From NCBI GenBank assembly GCA_947179195.1, contig CAMXAS010000062.1, forward strand, positions 1-6,936: a stretch of 6,936 bases of DNA, in the 5' to 3' direction. The notes under the pieces are model-generated. The model saw only the letters and a program-made list of their open reading frames with translations. It ran no database searches and was not told the DNA's origin. The translations under genes were made by a program, and so were the position numbers. This document shows positions 5,567 through 6,936 of the stretch, piece by piece; the first letter of the stretch is position 1; each line of letters starts with the position of its first letter. The DNA comes from an uncultured Bacteroidales bacterium (lineage in GTDB: Bacteria; Bacteroidota; Bacteroidia; Bacteroidales; P3).

Positions 5567-6913
5567 TTAATTGAACATCCCCGGCAGTTTACGCACGGCA
5601 TAAGGTTCGGCGAACACGACGACGCGGTCGCCGGCCTCGATGCGGAAATCGCCCACGGCAATGAAACTCTGCGAGCCGCGGATCACGCCGCCGATGATGC
5701 TGCCCTCCGGCAGATGCAGATGCTTGATGGCGCGGCGCGTGACCTTGGCGTCCGGCTTGACGACGAATTCCAGCACCTCGGCATCCACGCCGCTGAGCAC
5801 CTTGGACGACTCCACTTCGGCATTCATCGTGAAACGCGCGATATAGCTGGCCGTAATGAGTTTTTTGTTGATAATCGTATCCACGCCCACGGTCTGCGCC
5901 AAGTCGATGTAGTCGATGTTCTCCACGAGCGCGATGGTCGTATGCACGCCGGCTTTCTTGGCATAGAGGCAGGCCATGATGTTGGTTTCGGTGGAGTCCG
6001 TCACGGCGATGAAGGCGTCCATGCGTTCCATGCCCTCGTCGCGCAGCACGTCCAAGTCGGTGGCGTCGCCATTGATAATCAGCGTATCGCTCGACACGTC
6101 CGCCGCCACTTCCTCGCAACGCCGGCGGTCTTTCTCAATGAGCTTCACCTTCATGTCCTTCTCGATGCGCAGCGTCGTCTGCTTGCCGATACGCCCCGCC
6201 CCCGCTATCATGACGTTGTTAATTTTCTTGTCGTGCGTGCCGGTGAGCGCGAAGAAGGCCTCGGCGCTTTCGGGGCGCACGATGACATAGACCAAGTCGC
6301 CCGCCATGAGCGCGTCCTCGCCCATGGGGATAATCGTGCGGCGGTTGCGGTGCACGGCCACGGCGCGGAAATCCAAATGGGGGTAATCTTCGGCGATACG
6401 GGCCAGCGTCTTGCCCACCAATGGTGCATCGTCGTTGATACGCAACGACATGAGGCGCAGTAGGTTCTGTCCGAAATTAAACACCTCGGCCGTGCCCGAA
6501 TGCTGCAACAGATTGACGATTTCGTTGGAGGCGATACGCTCCGGACACACGCAACGGTCAACGCCCAAGCCCGCAAAAAAGGCCCGCCGGTCGTCACGGT
6601 TCATTTCCACCGTATTGACACGCGCAATCGTGCGCTTGGCCCCCATTTTCTTGCCGATGATGCACGTCAGCAGGTTGGGTTCCTCCTCGTGCAAGACCGA
6701 AATCAGCAAATCCATGTTGCGGACGTTGGCCTGGTCCAACACGCTCACCGAGCAGGAGTCGCCCGTAATCGTCAGCAGGTCGGTGCTGGCTTCCAAACGC
6801 TCCAACAAATCGCTATGCGGATCCACGACCACGATGTTGTGGTCTTCCACCACCGACAGCATTCGCGCCAGATAAAACCCCACCTCGCCGTCTCCGGCTA
6901 TCAAGATATTCAT
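5567..6913 (-). CDS. trkA: Trk system potassium uptake regulatory protein TrkA
   Basis: This is the cytoplasmic nucleotide-binding subunit that assembles as a ring under TrkH and gates K+ uptake in response to NAD(H) or ATP/ADP. The product is 448 residues (E. coli TrkA about 458) with two tandem RCK units. The first RCK_N (about 1-130) has the Rossmann loop GDGEVG (7-12) and an acidic residue ending strand 2 (Asp31). The first RCK_C covers about 145-227. The second RCK_N (about 232-350) has GAGRIG (238-243) with acidic Glu260 ending strand 2, and the second RCK_C covers about 368-448. Both glycine-rich loops are intact, so both sites look able to bind dinucleotide. The start is ATG at 6911-6913. 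It lies eight bases upstream of trkH. The promoter is outside the window. In Bacteroides a dxs-trkA-trkH order is familiar to me from memory, so the gene beyond the window edge could be dxs; this cannot be checked here. Confidence 0.95.
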   Translation of the reverse strand: MNILIAGDGEVGFYLARMLSVVEDHNIVVVDPHSDLLERLEASTDLLTITGDSCSVSVLDQANVRNMDLLISVLHEEEPNLLTCIIGKKMGAKRTIARVNTVEMNRDDRRAFFAGLGVDRCVCPERIASNEIVNLLQHSGTAEVFNFGQNLLRLMSLRINDDAPLVGKTLARIAEDYPHLDFRAVAVHRNRRTIIPMGEDALMAGDLVYVIVRPESAEAFFALTGTHDKKINNVMIAGAGRIGKQTTLRIEKDMKVKLIEKDRRRCEEVAADVSSDTLIINGDATDLDVLRDEGMERMDAFIAVTDSTETNIMACLYAKKAGVHTTIALVENIDYIDLAQTVGVDTIINKKLITASYIARFTMNAEVESSKVLSGVDAEVLEFVVKPDAKVTRRAIKHLHLPEGSIIGGVIRGSQSFIAVGDFRIEAGDRVVVFAEPYAVRKLPGMFN

Positions 6914-6916
6914 GTA

Positions 6917-6923
6917 TTCCCTT
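6917..6923 (-). promoter_or_regulatory. Possible Shine-Dalgarno site of trkA
   Basis: On the minus strand AAGGGAA lies just before the trkA ATG, with five bases between its GGG core and the start codon. It is the only start in the window with a purine-rich match at reasonable spacing; the other starts lack one, as is usual in Bacteroidota, so its use is uncertain. Confidence 0.3.
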
Positions 6924-6936
6924 CGTCTCTATTCGT

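Noticed and set aside
4419..5570. Open frame on the + strand (383 codons) opposite trkH
   Set aside because: The translation is highly charged, His/Arg/Gln-rich and without recognisable domains, while the minus frame is a complete TrkH.
5714..6463. Open frame on the + strand opposite trkA
   Set aside because: It is the mirror frame of the intact two-RCK TrkA gene, with no independent motif.
1..6936. tRNA, rRNA, CRISPR array, insertion sequence or attachment-site repeats
   Set aside because: I found no cloverleaf, repeat-spacer pattern, transposase motif or long direct repeats by reading; nearly all bases are accounted for by genes and short gaps.

Overview
The window comes from a member of the Bacteroidota, most likely the order Bacteroidales, with moderately high GC in its core genes. 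The evidence is a lipoprotein with a Ser-Ser-Cys-Lys-Lys lipobox region, an almost complete absence of Shine-Dalgarno sequences, a textbook Bacteroides-type promoter (TTTG, 19 bases, TACCTTTG), and protein families in forms typical of the phylum. I cannot name the genus. No rRNA, tRNA, CRISPR array, insertion sequence or phage gene is visible.

Layout. On the + strand (1-1168) lie the 3' part of a small cysteine-rich lipoprotein gene, a strong hairpin, and a gene for a five-helix MauE/DoxX-type membrane protein with a CPHC thioredoxin-like domain at its C-terminus. This pair looks like an envelope thiol-redox module. The lipoprotein gene is clearly AT-richer (about 42% GC by hand count) than the minus-strand genes (about 67% in a sampled 60-base stretch of recX).

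The rest (1179-6913) is entirely on the minus strand and reads right to left in two probable transcription units. The first is trkA-trkH (8-base gap), the regulatory and pore subunits of a Trk/Ktr-type potassium uptake system. The second begins at a promoter inside the 3' end of trkH. It encodes an arginase/formimidoylglutamase-fold protein with degraded metal-binding motifs and a Trp-rich C-terminal tail, an exported papain-like (bleomycin hydrolase/PepC-type) cysteine peptidase, and the recombination regulator RecX. The gaps are 19 and 12 bases, and the unit ends at a hairpin that contains the recX stop codon. The + and - units converge at 1168/1179 with only 10 bases between stop codons.

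The most unusual points are the predicted loss of metal ligands in the arginase-fold protein, the exported C1 peptidase that seems to lack the family's C-terminal active-site arm, and the pairing of a Cys-rich lipoprotein with a MauE-thioredoxin membrane protein. I see no sign of a wholly new defence or mobile system here.
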